Source of the DNA: Pelagibacteraceae bacterium AG-365-D07
GTDB lineage: Bacteria > Pseudomonadota > Alphaproteobacteria > Pelagibacterales > Pelagibacteraceae
Length of the DNA: 64,000 nt
Assembly: GCA_003280005.1 (NCBI GenBank)
Contig: QCGH01000002.1
Coordinates: forward strand, 1 to 64,000
Reading direction: 5' to 3'
The first letter of the stretch is position 1. The number at the start of each line of letters is the position of its first letter. Positions 10,685 through 21,153 of this stretch are shown here, piece after piece. A program made the translations under genes and the position numbers. The notes beneath the pieces are model-generated. The model was not told where the DNA came from. It saw only the letters and a list, made by a program, of their open reading frames with translations, and did no database searches.

Positions 10685-11607
10685 TTGTTAATACCTTGAA
10701 TATCCTCAAGTGTATCAATATTCAATACTTTAACTTCTTTATTTATCCTTTTAATTAAGCCAGATAATACTTTTCCAGGCCCAATTTCAACAAATGTATC
10801 TGTACCGTTTAAAATCATATACTCAATACTCTCTCTCCATCTGACAGGACTCTCTATTTGTTTTATGAGTAATTGTTTTATCTCATCTATATTTTTGTAT
10901 TGTTCTGAGGTTACATTGGATACAACTTCAAATGCTGGATCATTAAATGTTTGATCATTAATTATTTTTTCCATTTTTAAAGTTGCATCCCTCATTAATT
11001 CACAATGGAATGGAGCGCTTACAGGAAGCTTTACATTTTTTATTTTTTTTTCCTTCAAAAGCTCTGAAAATTTATTTAGTTCTTTAATTTTTCCACTTAA
11101 AATAATTTGGCCCTTGGAGTTATCGTTTGCTATGTAACATTTAAATTTATTAGAATTTTCTTCTAATATTATTTTTATTTCATTTATATCAGCACCTAAA
11201 ACTGCTAACATTCCTCCTTCTCCTAAAGGAACCGCTGACTGCATTGCTTCTCCTCTATTTTTCAGTAAAATTAAACCCTGTTCAAATGTTATCGAGTTAG
11301 AGGAGGTTAAGGCTGTATATTCACCTAGTGAATGGCCTGCAAAATATTTAATTTTATTATCAAAAAAATTTGTTTCATTTTTTAACACTTCATAAATTGT
11401 ATACCCCACTAAATAAATTGCAGGTTGTGTGTAGATTGTTTGATTTAATTTTTCCTGAGGTCCATTTAAAATTATATCTGATAATTTATATCCAATTATT
11501 TCATCAGCTTTTTTAAATATTTTTTTTACAAATTCGTATTTATTGTACAAATCATATCCCATTCCTAATTTTTGAGATCCTTGGCCTGGGAAAACTATTG
11601 AAATCAT
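10681..11607 (-). CDS. fabD: Malonyl-CoA:ACP transacylase
   Basis: 308 aa; FPGQGSQKLGMG, GHSLGEYTAL. Confidence 0.95.
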   Translation of the reverse strand: MISIVFPGQGSQKLGMGYDLYNKYEFVKKIFKKADEIIGYKLSDIILNGPQEKLNQTIYTQPAIYLVGYTIYEVLKNETNFFDNKIKYFAGHSLGEYTALTSSNSITFEQGLILLKNRGEAMQSAVPLGEGGMLAVLGADINEIKIILEENSNKFKCYIANDNSKGQIILSGKIKELNKFSELLKEKKIKNVKLPVSAPFHCELMRDATLKMEKIINDQTFNDPAFEVVSNVTSEQYKNIDEIKQLLIKQIESPVRWRESIEYMILNGTDTFVEIGPGKVLSGLIKRINKEVKVLNIDTLEDIQGINK

Positions 11608-11677
11608 TATAAATTATTATTATTTTTTATGTTGTAATTAAAAATTTATAATAGTATATCCTGCTTTTTTTTAAACT

Positions 11678-12028
11678 ATGAATTTTTACGAACATACAAT
11701 TATAGCTAGACAAGATATAAGTCCGGCTCAACTTAAACAAGTTGAAGATAAATATAAAAAAATAATCGAAAATAACGATGGAAATTTATTAAAGACAGAA
11801 AAATGGGGTTTAATGAACCTATCTTACCTAATTAAAAAAAATAAAAAGGGAAATTACATTCATTTTAAAATCGAAGGCAATGGTAAAACTATTACAGAAC
11901 TAGAAAAAAATGAAAAAATAGATAAAAATCTATTAAGATATTTAACTATTAGAGTCAAAAAAATTGACTTAGAAACTAATTATTTTGATAAAAAAATAGA
12001 AGATACAGAATTTAAAGAAAGAAAATAA
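11678..12028 (+). CDS. rpsF: 30S ribosomal protein S6
   Basis: 116 aa; MNFYEHTIIARQDISPAQ..., followed by rpsR and rplI. Confidence 0.95.
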   Translation: MNFYEHTIIARQDISPAQLKQVEDKYKKIIENNDGNLLKTEKWGLMNLSYLIKKNKKGNYIHFKIEGNGKTITELEKNEKIDKNLLRYLTIRVKKIDLETNYFDKKIEDTEFKERK

Positions 12029-12039
12029 AATATTAAAAA

Positions 12040-12309
12040 ATGAAAAATAAAAAATTTAAAAAAAGCTCTAGCCAAAGTAATTTTGCAAAATTAAGTATAT
12101 TTCAAAATCAAAAATATAAATTTAAGAAGAAATGCCCTCTTTCTGGCAAAGGTGCGCCAAAAATTGATTATAAAAATATTAAGTTGTTAAAAAAATATAT
12201 GTCTGAAAATGGAAAAATGTTACCATCAAGAATTACTTCTGTAAGTCTAAAAAAACAAAGAGAGTTGTCATTATCAATTAAAAGAGCAAGAAATCTTGCG
12301 CTAATTTAA
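12040..12309 (+). CDS. rpsR: 30S ribosomal protein S18
   Basis: 89 aa; [49 protein letters not shown]. Confidence 0.95.
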   Translation: MKNKKFKKSSSQSNFAKLSIFQNQKYKFKKKCPLSGKGAPKIDYKNIKLLKKYMSENGKMLPSRITSVSLKKQRELSLSIKRARNLALI

Positions 12310-12314
12310 ATTTT

Positions 12315-12773
12315 ATGAAAGTTGTATTATTAGAAAACTTGAGAAAACTTGGAAATATAGGCGAGATAATAAATGTAAAAAGAGGTTACGCAAGAAATTT
12401 TCTCATACCTCAAAAAAAAGCGTTATTTGCATCAGAAAATAATGTTAAGGAAGTGGAAAAAATTAAATCTGATCTCAATAAAAAAGATTTAGAAAAAAAG
12501 AAAGCTGCCAAAGATATTGCTGAAAAACTTAAAAACAAAACTTTTGAATTTAAAAAACTAGTTACAGAAAATAATGAATTATATGGATCGGTAAAACCTA
12601 CTGAAATATCAAAATTTTTAAAAGAAAAAGAAAATGTTGAGTTAAGCTCGTCACTTATTCAACCTATCAAAGAAATTAAAACAACCGGTGAATTTAAAGT
12701 GGTGCTTAATTTACACTCTGAAATAGAATGTTTTGTTAATATAAAAGTTGTACCTGAAGAACAAATTAAATAG
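12315..12773 (+). CDS. rplI: 50S ribosomal protein L9
   Basis: 152 aa; MKVVLLENLRKLGNIGEIINVKRGYARNFLIP. Confidence 0.97.
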   Translation: MKVVLLENLRKLGNIGEIINVKRGYARNFLIPQKKALFASENNVKEVEKIKSDLNKKDLEKKKAAKDIAEKLKNKTFEFKKLVTENNELYGSVKPTEISKFLKEKENVELSSSLIQPIKEIKTTGEFKVVLNLHSEIECFVNIKVVPEEQIK

Positions 12774-12840
12774 TTATACATTTTTTTCCCCATATTGAAT
12801 AATTCTTGTTAAGTAAGTTAATCTGAAATAACAATTATTT

Positions 12841-14253
12841 ATGGAAAAATTAAATTTAGTTAAAACAAATTTTGAAGAATTGCCTAATAATATAGAAGCT
12901 GAACAAGCAGTTTTAGGCTCTATACTTGTGTCAAATGAAATTTTTGATGATGCTTCTCCAATAATTAACAGCAATAATTTTTATGACCCTATGCATCAAA
13001 AAATTTATGCAGCAATTGAAAAGCTAATTTTTAGTGGAATGCTTGCAAATCCAATAACTCTAAAAAATTTTTTTGAAAATGAAAAAGATGAATTAAATAT
13101 ACCTGACTATTTAGTTAAAATTACTAAATTTTCATCCTCTTCAAGACAAGCTATAGAATATTGTAAACTTATATATGATTTATTTGTAAAAAGAGAACTT
13201 ATTAAAATTTCAGAAAATTTATCTTTTACTGCAAAATCTAATAATTTAGAAAAAGATGGCAAAACAATAATAGAAGATACTGAAAAAACTTTATTTGATT
13301 TAGCAGAAAAAGGAAATTTTAATTCCTCACTAATAAAATTTGATGAGGCTATGAGACAAACAATTGAAATGGCATCTAGCGCGTACAAAAATGAGGAAGG
13401 TATCGTTGGTGTGCCAACTGGCCTTACTGATCTTGATGGTAGACTTGGCGGCCTTCACAAATCTGACCTAATTATAATTGCAGGAAGGCCATCTATGGGT
13501 AAAACCGCTTTGGCTACCAATATTGCATTTAATGCAGCTAGAAAAATTCAAGATGATGAAAAAAAATCAAGCGTAGCATTCTTCTCTTTGGAAATGTCAT
13601 CAGAGCAATTATCTACAAGAATTATATCTGAACAATCTAGAATAAAATCTAATGATATTAGAAGAGGTAAAATCTCAGAGGAACAATTTGATAAATTTAT
13701 TGAGACGTCAAAAAATATTTCTGAGTTGCCATTATATATTGATGAAACTCCTGCTATATCAATTGCTGCTTTAAGCAATAGAGCTAGGAGAATTAAAAGA
13801 CTTTTTGGTATAGATCTAATTGTAATTGATTATATTCAATTAATGAGGGCTAGTAGAGCTCGAGAAGGAAGAGTCCAAGAAATTTCTGAAATTACCCAAG
13901 GATTAAAGGCATTAGCAAAAGAACTTAACGTGCCTGTGCTAGCTCTATCACAGCTTTCAAGAGCAGTGGAACAAAGAGATGAAAAAAAACCTCAATTATC
14001 TGATTTGAGGGAATCTGGCTCGATTGAACAAGACGCTGATGTTGTTATGTTTGTATTTAGAGAAGCTTATTATTTACAAAATAAAGAGCCAAGACCTGCA
14101 ACAGTTGAACATGCGGAATGGCAAGCAAAAATGAATGAAGTTTCCCATTTAGCCGAGCTAATTATCCAAAAACAAAGGCATGGTCCTACAGGAACGGTTA
14201 TGCTTGAATTTGAAGCAATGTTTACCAAATTTAAAGATCTTCAAAATTCTTAA
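12841..14253 (+). CDS. dnaB: Replicative DNA helicase
   Basis: 470 aa; NIEAEQAVLGSIL, IAGRPSMGKTALATNIA, SQLSRAVEQRDEKKPQLSDLRESGSIEQDADVV. Confidence 0.97.
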   Translation: MEKLNLVKTNFEELPNNIEAEQAVLGSILVSNEIFDDASPIINSNNFYDPMHQKIYAAIEKLIFSGMLANPITLKNFFENEKDELNIPDYLVKITKFSSSSRQAIEYCKLIYDLFVKRELIKISENLSFTAKSNNLEKDGKTIIEDTEKTLFDLAEKGNFNSSLIKFDEAMRQTIEMASSAYKNEEGIVGVPTGLTDLDGRLGGLHKSDLIIIAGRPSMGKTALATNIAFNAARKIQDDEKKSSVAFFSLEMSSEQLSTRIISEQSRIKSNDIRRGKISEEQFDKFIETSKNISELPLYIDETPAISIAALSNRARRIKRLFGIDLIVIDYIQLMRASRAREGRVQEISEITQGLKALAKELNVPVLALSQLSRAVEQRDEKKPQLSDLRESGSIEQDADVVMFVFREAYYLQNKEPRPATVEHAEWQAKMNEVSHLAELIIQKQRHGPTGTVMLEFEAMFTKFKDLQNS

Positions 14254-14279
14254 TTATAAATATATAAAGCTAATGGAGC

Positions 14280-16652
14280 ATGTTAGCACAAATTTATAAA
14301 AAAAGTATAATAGAACAACCAAGGTCAGTATTTCTGATACTAATTTGTCTATTTTTATTGTTTTTATATAATTCTAAAGATTTTAGATTAGATGCATCAT
14401 CTGAAACGCTTCTTATAGAAGGTGATCCAGATTTAAAATACTTGACTGAAGTGAATGAGAGATATGGATCAAAAGAATTTCTCGTTTTAACTTATACACC
14501 TAATGAAGTTATCACATCAGATAATTCAATTAATAATTTACTAAGTTTAAAATACAAAATTCAGAGTTTAGAATGGGTTCATAGCGTAATTACAATATTA
14601 GATATACCTTTATTAAACATTAAAGACGAGACTCTTACAGAAAAACTTCAAAACTTTAGTACTCTTAAAAGTGAAGGAGTTGATAGAGAAGAAGGTTTTA
14701 ATGAGATCTTAAATAGCCCTGTATTTAGGAATTTTATAATTAGTGATGATGGAAAAACTTCAGGTATTATTGTTTATATAAAAGAAAAGACAGCCGAGTC
14801 TAAATTTAAAAATCAACGAGAAAAGGAAATCTATAGAGATAAAATAAAAAAGGAAAATCATAAAAATATTATTGAAATCAGAAATGTAATTAAAAGTTAT
14901 AATGATAAAGCAAATATATATTTGGGTGGAATTCCCATGATTGCTGATGACATGATGTCATTTATTAAAAGCGATATAATTGTTTTTGGATTAGGTGTTT
15001 TAATTTTCATAATTATTACTTTATGGTTTGTCTTTAAAAAATTAATTTGGATAATAATTCCTATCGCAAGTTGTCTTTTATCAGTTGTTGTTATGATTGG
15101 TTTATTAGGAATACTTGGCTGGAAAGTAACAGTAATATCATCAAATTTTATTGCATTAATGCTAATTTTGACTATGGCAATGAATATTCATATGAGTACT
15201 AGATTTCTTCAAATAAAAAAAAATAACCCAAATTTAAAGAAAAACGATTTAATTTTACTAACTAGTCAAAAAATGTTTTGGCCTATAATTTATACGGTTT
15301 TAACAACAATCTGTGCATTCCTATCGCTAATTTTTAGTGAAATTAAACCCATTATAGATTTTGGGTGGATGATGACTCTGGGTCTTTTTTCATCATTTAT
15401 AGTTACATTTTCATTGCTGCCTACTTTATTAAATTTTTTTGATGAAAAAAAAGTATCAATACAGGAATATCAAAAGTCTAAAATTACCTCAAATCTTTCT
15501 AAACTTACTTTAAATAATAAAAATGCAATTTTTTTTACTACTCTTATTGTTATCATTTTAAGTATTTTCGGAATTAACAAATTAGAAGTTGAAAATAGTT
15601 TTATAAATTATTTTAAGAAAAATACTGAAATATATAAAGGAATGAAACTTATTGATGATAAACTGGGTGGAACAACTCCATTGGATATAATTATTAAATT
15701 TCCCCAAGATAGTTCAGAACAAACTGACGGTGAAGAAGATGATTGGGGAGACTTTGGTGAAGATAATGATGAAAAATATTGGTTTACAAAAGATAAGATA
15801 GAAAAAATTGATAAAGTTCATAAATATTTAGAAACTTTGCCAGCTGTCGGCAAGGTATTATCTTTTTCCTCAGTAGTGGAAGTTGCTACTGCATTGAATG
15901 ATGGAAGAGCTCTAGGAACCTTGGAAATGGGTGTTTTATATTCTAAAATTCCAGAAACAATCAAAAAAGAAATAGTTGATCCATATATTTCAATAAAAGA
16001 CTCGGAGGCAAGAATTAATTTAAGAGTTAAAGACTCTTTGCCAGAGTTAAGGAGAAATGAATTAATTAATAAAATAAATTATGACTTAGAAAATAAACTT
16101 GGATTTGAAAAAGATGAATATAAATTAGCTGGAGTTTTAATATTATTTAATAACCTTCTTCAAAGCTTATTCAAATCACAAATACTAACACTCGGCTTTG
16201 TAATGATTGGTATATTTTCAATGTTTCTTATTCTTTTTAAAAATATAAGGCTTTCTTTAATTGGAGTGGTTCCAAACTTTATTGCTGCATTTTTTATACT
16301 AGGAATAATTGGAATTTTAGAAATTCCTTTAGATATGATGACTATTACTATTGCAGCAATAACCATTGGCATAGCTGTTGATAACAGTATTCATTATATT
16401 TATAGATTTAAAGAAGAATTTCAGAAAATTGGGAATTATGAAAAAACAGTAAATTTTTGTCATTCAACTGTTGGAATAGCAATTCTAAATACATCTATTA
16501 CAATTGTATTTGGTTTTTCAATACTAGTTTTTTCTAATTTTATACCTACAATTTATTTTGGGGTTTTCACAGGTATTGCAATGTTATTGGCAATGTTATT
16601 AGTGTTAACTTTATTGCCAGCACTAATAATAAAATTTAAACCATTTAAATAA
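14280..16652 (+). CDS. RND/MMPL-superfamily membrane exporter
   Basis: 790 aa, two hydrophobic blocks of several TM segments separated by soluble domains; acidic insertion EEDDWGDFGEDNDEK in the second soluble region. Confidence 0.8.
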   Translation: MLAQIYKKSIIEQPRSVFLILICLFLLFLYNSKDFRLDASSETLLIEGDPDLKYLTEVNERYGSKEFLVLTYTPNEVITSDNSINNLLSLKYKIQSLEWVHSVITILDIPLLNIKDETLTEKLQNFSTLKSEGVDREEGFNEILNSPVFRNFIISDDGKTSGIIVYIKEKTAESKFKNQREKEIYRDKIKKENHKNIIEIRNVIKSYNDKANIYLGGIPMIADDMMSFIKSDIIVFGLGVLIFIIITLWFVFKKLIWIIIPIASCLLSVVVMIGLLGILGWKVTVISSNFIALMLILTMAMNIHMSTRFLQIKKNNPNLKKNDLILLTSQKMFWPIIYTVLTTICAFLSLIFSEIKPIIDFGWMMTLGLFSSFIVTFSLLPTLLNFFDEKKVSIQEYQKSKITSNLSKLTLNNKNAIFFTTLIVIILSIFGINKLEVENSFINYFKKNTEIYKGMKLIDDKLGGTTPLDIIIKFPQDSSEQTDGEEDDWGDFGEDNDEKYWFTKDKIEKIDKVHKYLETLPAVGKVLSFSSVVEVATALNDGRALGTLEMGVLYSKIPETIKKEIVDPYISIKDSEARINLRVKDSLPELRRNELINKINYDLENKLGFEKDEYKLAGVLILFNNLLQSLFKSQILTLGFVMIGIFSMFLILFKNIRLSLIGVVPNFIAAFFILGIIGILEIPLDMMTITIAAITIGIAVDNSIHYIYRFKEEFQKIGNYEKTVNFCHSTVGIAILNTSITIVFGFSILVFSNFIPTIYFGVFTGIAMLLAMLLVLTLLPALIIKFKPFK

Positions 16653-16658
16653 ATTAAA

Positions 16659-17201
16659 ATGGATTATTTTTTAAATTTTTTTCAACAAGTTTCCTTGTTT
16701 GATGCTTTTTATATTACCATAACAGTACTTTCTTTAATAAAGTGCTACAAAAAAGGATTTGTGTTGAGTTTGTTGTCAGCCTCAAAATGGTTACTTGCTT
16801 ATGTCGTTACCTTATTTCTATTTCCGAAAACAAAACCTTATGTGGAAGATATAATTGATAATGAATATGTATTAGATATATCTCTTGGAATATGTTTATT
16901 TATAATTGTAATTTTTATTATCTTGCTGATCAATAAAGGAATCAGCCGGGCTGTAACTTACACAGGTATAGGAGGTTTAGATAAAATTTTTGGATTCTTT
17001 TTTGGCTTTATAAGAGGATATGTCATCTCTGTATGCATTTTTGCAACCATAGATATAATTTATAATTCAGATAAGTGGCCAATTGACTTGGATAACTCTT
17101 ACAGCTTTGAATTAGTTGAAAAAGGAAGTAACTATCTTATAAACGAATTTCCAGACAAAAAAGAATATGAAGATGCTAAAGAAAAAGTTCAAGAACTATA
17201 G
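16659..17201 (+). CDS. cvpA: CvpA family membrane protein
   Basis: 180 aa; LIKCYKKGFVLSLLSASKW, GGLDKIFGFFFGFIRGYV; immediately upstream of purF. Confidence 0.85.
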   Translation: MDYFLNFFQQVSLFDAFYITITVLSLIKCYKKGFVLSLLSASKWLLAYVVTLFLFPKTKPYVEDIIDNEYVLDISLGICLFIIVIFIILLINKGISRAVTYTGIGGLDKIFGFFFGFIRGYVISVCIFATIDIIYNSDKWPIDLDNSYSFELVEKGSNYLINEFPDKKEYEDAKEKVQEL

Positions 17202-18636
17202 TTCAAAATTAAATGAAGAGTGTGGAGTATTTGGAATAAGTAATTTCGATGATGCATCAGCACTAACTGCTCTGGGTCTACACGCTTTACAACATAGAGG
17301 TCAAGAAGGTTGCGGAATTGTTTCGTACGATGGAAAAAAATATTATTCTGAAAAAAGATTTGGTTTGGTTGGTGATAATTTTAACAATGAAAAAGTCTTA
17401 AAAAAATTACCAGGAAATTTTGCTATAGGACATAACAGATATAGTACAACTGGGGGTACAACTTTAAGAAATATACAGCCATTTTTTGCTGATACTCATG
17501 CTGGGGGTATAGGCGTTTCACATAATGGAAATCTTACTAATGCCTTAACCATCAGGAAAAAACTTGTTAAAGAAGGTGCAATATTTTATTCAACATCAGA
17601 TACTGAAGTAATAATTCAATTAATTGCAAAATCAAAAAGATCTTCAACAGTTGAAAAAATTACTGATGCAATATTTCAAATTCAAGGAGGATATGCGTTA
17701 GTAATGCTCGCACAAAATAAATTAATAGGAGTAAGAGATCCTTTGGGAATTAGACCTTTAGTAATTGGTAAATTAAAGAATTCTTATGTGTTAGCATCTG
17801 AAACTTGTGCTTTAGATATAATTGGGGCTAAATTTTTAAGAGAAGTAGAAAATGGTGAGATTGTAGTAATAGAAAATAACGAATTACAAAGTATAAAACC
17901 TTTTCCTCTTAAAAAGCCAAGACCTTGTGTTTTTGAATATATTTATTTTTCTAGACCTGACAGTATTTTAAATGGGAAAACAACATACGAGTTTAGAAAA
18001 AAATTTGGAGAGCAATTGGCTCTAGAAGATAATATTCAAGCAGATCTTGTTGTACCTGTTCCAGACTCTGGGAATGCAGCGGCATTGGGCTATAGTCAAA
18101 AAACAAAAATCAATTTTGATTTAGGTTTAATTAGAAATCATTATGTTGGGCGAACATTTATTGAACCTGCTCAAAAAATTAGAAGCCTTGGGGTTAAATT
18201 AAAATTAAATGCAAATAAAAGTTCAATAAAAGATAAAAACATAATTTTAATAGATGACTCTTTGGTAAGAGGAACAACATCGCATAAAATTGTTAAAATG
18301 CTTTACGATGCGGGTGCCAAAGAAATTCATGTTAGAATTGCTAGCCCTGAGATTAAGTTCCCAGATTTTTATGGAGTAGATATGCCTACAAAAGAAGAGC
18401 TTCTTGCGGCTAATAATTCTGTAAATGAAATTTGTAATTATATTGGAGCTAAATCTTTAAAATTTTTATCTATAGATGGTTTATACAAGGCTATGGGTTA
18501 TGAAAAAAGAAATAATACTTACCCTCAACTTACTGATCATTATTTTACAGGCGATTATCCTATTGAAATTATCGATGAATTAGGTGAAAATAAAATAACT
18601 CAGCTATCATTATTGAGCACGGGATCAAATAATTAA
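17167..18636 (+). CDS. purF: Amidophosphoribosyltransferase
   Basis: 489 aa; propeptide then CGVFGISNFD, HNRYSTTG, PRT motif IILIDDSLVRGTTS. Confidence 0.96.
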   Translation: MKMLKKKFKNYSSKLNEECGVFGISNFDDASALTALGLHALQHRGQEGCGIVSYDGKKYYSEKRFGLVGDNFNNEKVLKKLPGNFAIGHNRYSTTGGTTLRNIQPFFADTHAGGIGVSHNGNLTNALTIRKKLVKEGAIFYSTSDTEVIIQLIAKSKRSSTVEKITDAIFQIQGGYALVMLAQNKLIGVRDPLGIRPLVIGKLKNSYVLASETCALDIIGAKFLREVENGEIVVIENNELQSIKPFPLKKPRPCVFEYIYFSRPDSILNGKTTYEFRKKFGEQLALEDNIQADLVVPVPDSGNAAALGYSQKTKINFDLGLIRNHYVGRTFIEPAQKIRSLGVKLKLNANKSSIKDKNIILIDDSLVRGTTSHKIVKMLYDAGAKEIHVRIASPEIKFPDFYGVDMPTKEELLAANNSVNEICNYIGAKSLKFLSIDGLYKAMGYEKRNNTYPQLTDHYFTGDYPIEIIDELGENKITQLSLLSTGSNN

Positions 18637-18638
18637 TT

Positions 18639-19193
18639 ATGAAAAAAGTTAGTTTTACAGAAATGAAGCATGGGACTAAAGAAGAATATCTCTTCCTGGA
18701 CAAACACGAAAAAAAATATGCGGGCGAAACTGCGGAAAGAATCCTTAAATTTATGTCAGGTTTAAATAAAACACTTGAAGGATATCAAGTTTCAAGACTT
18801 GAACATTCTCTTCAAAGTGCAACTAAAGCATTTAATAATGGAGAAAGTGAAGAAATGGTTGTTGCGGCACTCTTGCATGACATAGGTGATGAATTGGCAC
18901 CAATGAATCATTCCGAGTACGCAGCTGCAATTCTTAAACCATATGTAAGCGAAAAGACACATTGGATAGTTAAAATGCATGGACTATTTCAAACCTATTA
19001 TTATGCTCATCATTTAGGTGGCGATAGATTTAAAAGAGAAAAATTTAAAGACCACAAATATTATCAAGCTACAATAGATTTCTGTGAAAATTATGATCAA
19101 GGATGTTTTGATCCTAATTATAAATCTTTACCTCTTGAACATTTTGCTCCGATGTTAAAAAGGATTTTTTCAAGAAAACCTTATACTTTTTAA
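18639..19193 (+). CDS. HD-domain protein (possible HD-type diiron oxygenase rather than phosphohydrolase)
   Basis: 184 aa; EHSLQSAT...LLHDIGDELAPMNH...MHGLFQTYYYAHH...YDQ. HD metal-ligand pattern is clear; the substrate is not. Confidence 0.7.
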   Translation: MKKVSFTEMKHGTKEEYLFLDKHEKKYAGETAERILKFMSGLNKTLEGYQVSRLEHSLQSATKAFNNGESEEMVVAALLHDIGDELAPMNHSEYAAAILKPYVSEKTHWIVKMHGLFQTYYYAHHLGGDRFKREKFKDHKYYQATIDFCENYDQGCFDPNYKSLPLEHFAPMLKRIFSRKPYTF

Positions 19194-19212
19194 GTTATAA
19201 TAAAATTATATT

Positions 19213-21153
19213 ATGGAAAATGTATTAAAGAACGAGAAGAGTCCATATCTAAGACAGCACAAAGATAATCCTGTTAACTGGTTTCCATGGAATAAAGGTA
19301 GTTTAGAAAAAGCTAAAGTAGAAAAAAAACCAATATTCCTAAGTGTTGGATACGCAAGTTGTCATTGGTGCCATGTCATGGCTCATGAAAGTTTTGAAAA
19401 TATTGAAACTGCAAAAATAATGAATGAAAACTTTATAAATATTAAAGTCGATAGAGAAGAAAGACCAGACCTTGACTTTATATTTCAAAAAAGTTTGGCA
19501 ATTTTGACAGGAGCACAAGGGGGTTGGCCTCTTTCAATGTTTTTAGATGAAAATGCAGTTCCGTTTACTGGCGGTACTTATTTCCCACCAAAAGAACTTC
19601 AAGGAAGACCTAGCTTTAACAATGTTTTAGCGAATGTCTCAAAAGTATATCAAGAGAATAGAGAAAAAATTCTTAACCAAGCAGTACAAATGAAGGATGT
19701 ATTTAGAAATATCAATCAAAAAAATGCAGTTCTCAAACAAGACTTAGAGCCATATGTTGAAAAAATTATAAGTTATACAGATGAAGTGAATGGAGGTTTC
19801 AAGGGTGCTCCAAAATTTCCTCAATTTTATATTTTTGATGCAATTTTGTATTTTTACCAAAAAACAAATAATAAAAAATATCTAGATGTAGTAGAAAAGT
19901 TAATATTTAGTTTATCATCAAAAGGTATCTATGATCATTTAGAGGGTGGAATTTCAAGATACACTGTTGATGAAAAATGGATAGTGCCTCACTTTGAAAA
20001 GATGCTTTATGACAATATTCAATATGTAAGTTTACTAAATAATTATTTAAGCATTAAAGAAAGTGACTATTTTAAATATAAATTAAAACAAACTATAAAA
20101 TTCATTAATTCTGAATTTCTAGTAAAAAACAGTTTGCTTGGTTCAGCTTATGACGCTGATAGTGATGGAATTGAAGGAAAATACTATGTTTGGAAATATC
20201 AAGAGTTAAAAGATGTTTTACAAAATGAATTAGATATATTTAAAAAAAAGTACCAGATATCAGAACACGGAAATTTTGAAGGATCAAATATTCTAGTTGA
20301 AAATACAGATACAAATATAAGTACAGAGTCAAATATTAAAAAAATTGAACTAAAACTTTTAGGAATTAGAAAAAAAAGAAATAAACCTTTTTTTGACGAT
20401 AAAGTGCAAACAGATTTAAATGCATTTTGGATATATGTAAACTTATACTCGTCAATAATATTAGATGATAAAGTCTTGCTAGAAAAATCTACAAAAAATA
20501 TTGAGAATTTTATCCAGATTTATGAAAATGGATTATTTCATTGTTACAATGATAACAAGCAAATTGATGTTTTTTTAGAAGATTATGTTTATTTTTCTTT
20601 GCTTTTATTAAGTAACTACGAGTTTACAAAAAATCAAACTTCATTAGAAAAATGTAGAAAGTTAATGGATGAGGCTTGGAGCAGTTTTTTTAATTCTGGT
20701 GAGGGTGTTTTACAAAAAAATAAAATCCAATTCAATGATCTGTTTGTGGAACCTATTGATCTAAACGATAATAATATACCTAATGGAAACAGTATTTATT
20801 TATTAATTGCTAATAAGTTGAACAATATTACACCTGAAAAAAAATGGAACGAAAGAATTGATATGTTATCTAGATCTTTTCATTCACATATAAACTCAAA
20901 TTTTACTCAAATGTTTAGCTATATTAAAATTTTGGACATATGTGAGGATAACATTACTATCACAATTAATTCAAAAAATACTGATACAGTTGATAAAATT
21001 CGGCAACAAGTCATCAAAAAATTTATGGATAAAGCTTCAATTATATATAAACAGGATAGTAGTGAAGATTATATTATAATTTGTAAAAAACAAACTTGCT
21101 CACCTAAATTAAAAAATTTAGAAGAATTAGAAAATTATTTTAAAAATTTATGA
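19213..21153 (+). CDS. DUF255 thioredoxin-domain protein (YyaL/SPATA20 family)
   Basis: 646 aa; NEKSPYLRQHKDNPVNWFPW, GYASCHWCHVMAHESFE, NVKVDREERPDLD-like motif. Confidence 0.92.
   Translation: MENVLKNEKSPYLRQHKDNPVNWFPWNKGSLEKAKVEKKPIFLSVGYASCHWCHVMAHESFENIETAKIMNENFINIKVDREERPDLDFIFQKSLAILTGAQGGWPLSMFLDENAVPFTGGTYFPPKELQGRPSFNNVLANVSKVYQENREKILNQAVQMKDVFRNINQKNAVLKQDLEPYVEKIISYTDEVNGGFKGAPKFPQFYIFDAILYFYQKTNNKKYLDVVEKLIFSLSSKGIYDHLEGGISRYTVDEKWIVPHFEKMLYDNIQYVSLLNNYLSIKESDYFKYKLKQTIKFINSEFLVKNSLLGSAYDADSDGIEGKYYVWKYQELKDVLQNELDIFKKKYQISEHGNFEGSNILVENTDTNISTESNIKKIELKLLGIRKKRNKPFFDDKVQTDLNAFWIYVNLYSSIILDDKVLLEKSTKNIENFIQIYENGLFHCYNDNKQIDVFLEDYVYFSLLLLSNYEFTKNQTSLEKCRKLMDEAWSSFFNSGEGVLQKNKIQFNDLFVEPIDLNDNNIPNGNSIYLLIANKLNNITPEKKWNERIDMLSRSFHSHINSNFTQMFSYIKILDICEDNITITINSKNTDTVDKIRQQVIKKFMDKASIIYKQDSSEDYIIICKKQTCSPKLKNLEELENYFKNL

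Noticed and set aside
15715-15780. Acidic repeat in the RND exporter as a possible frameshift or insertion artefact
   Set aside because: Reading frame stays open and both flanks are normal RND sequence; more likely a loop insertion.
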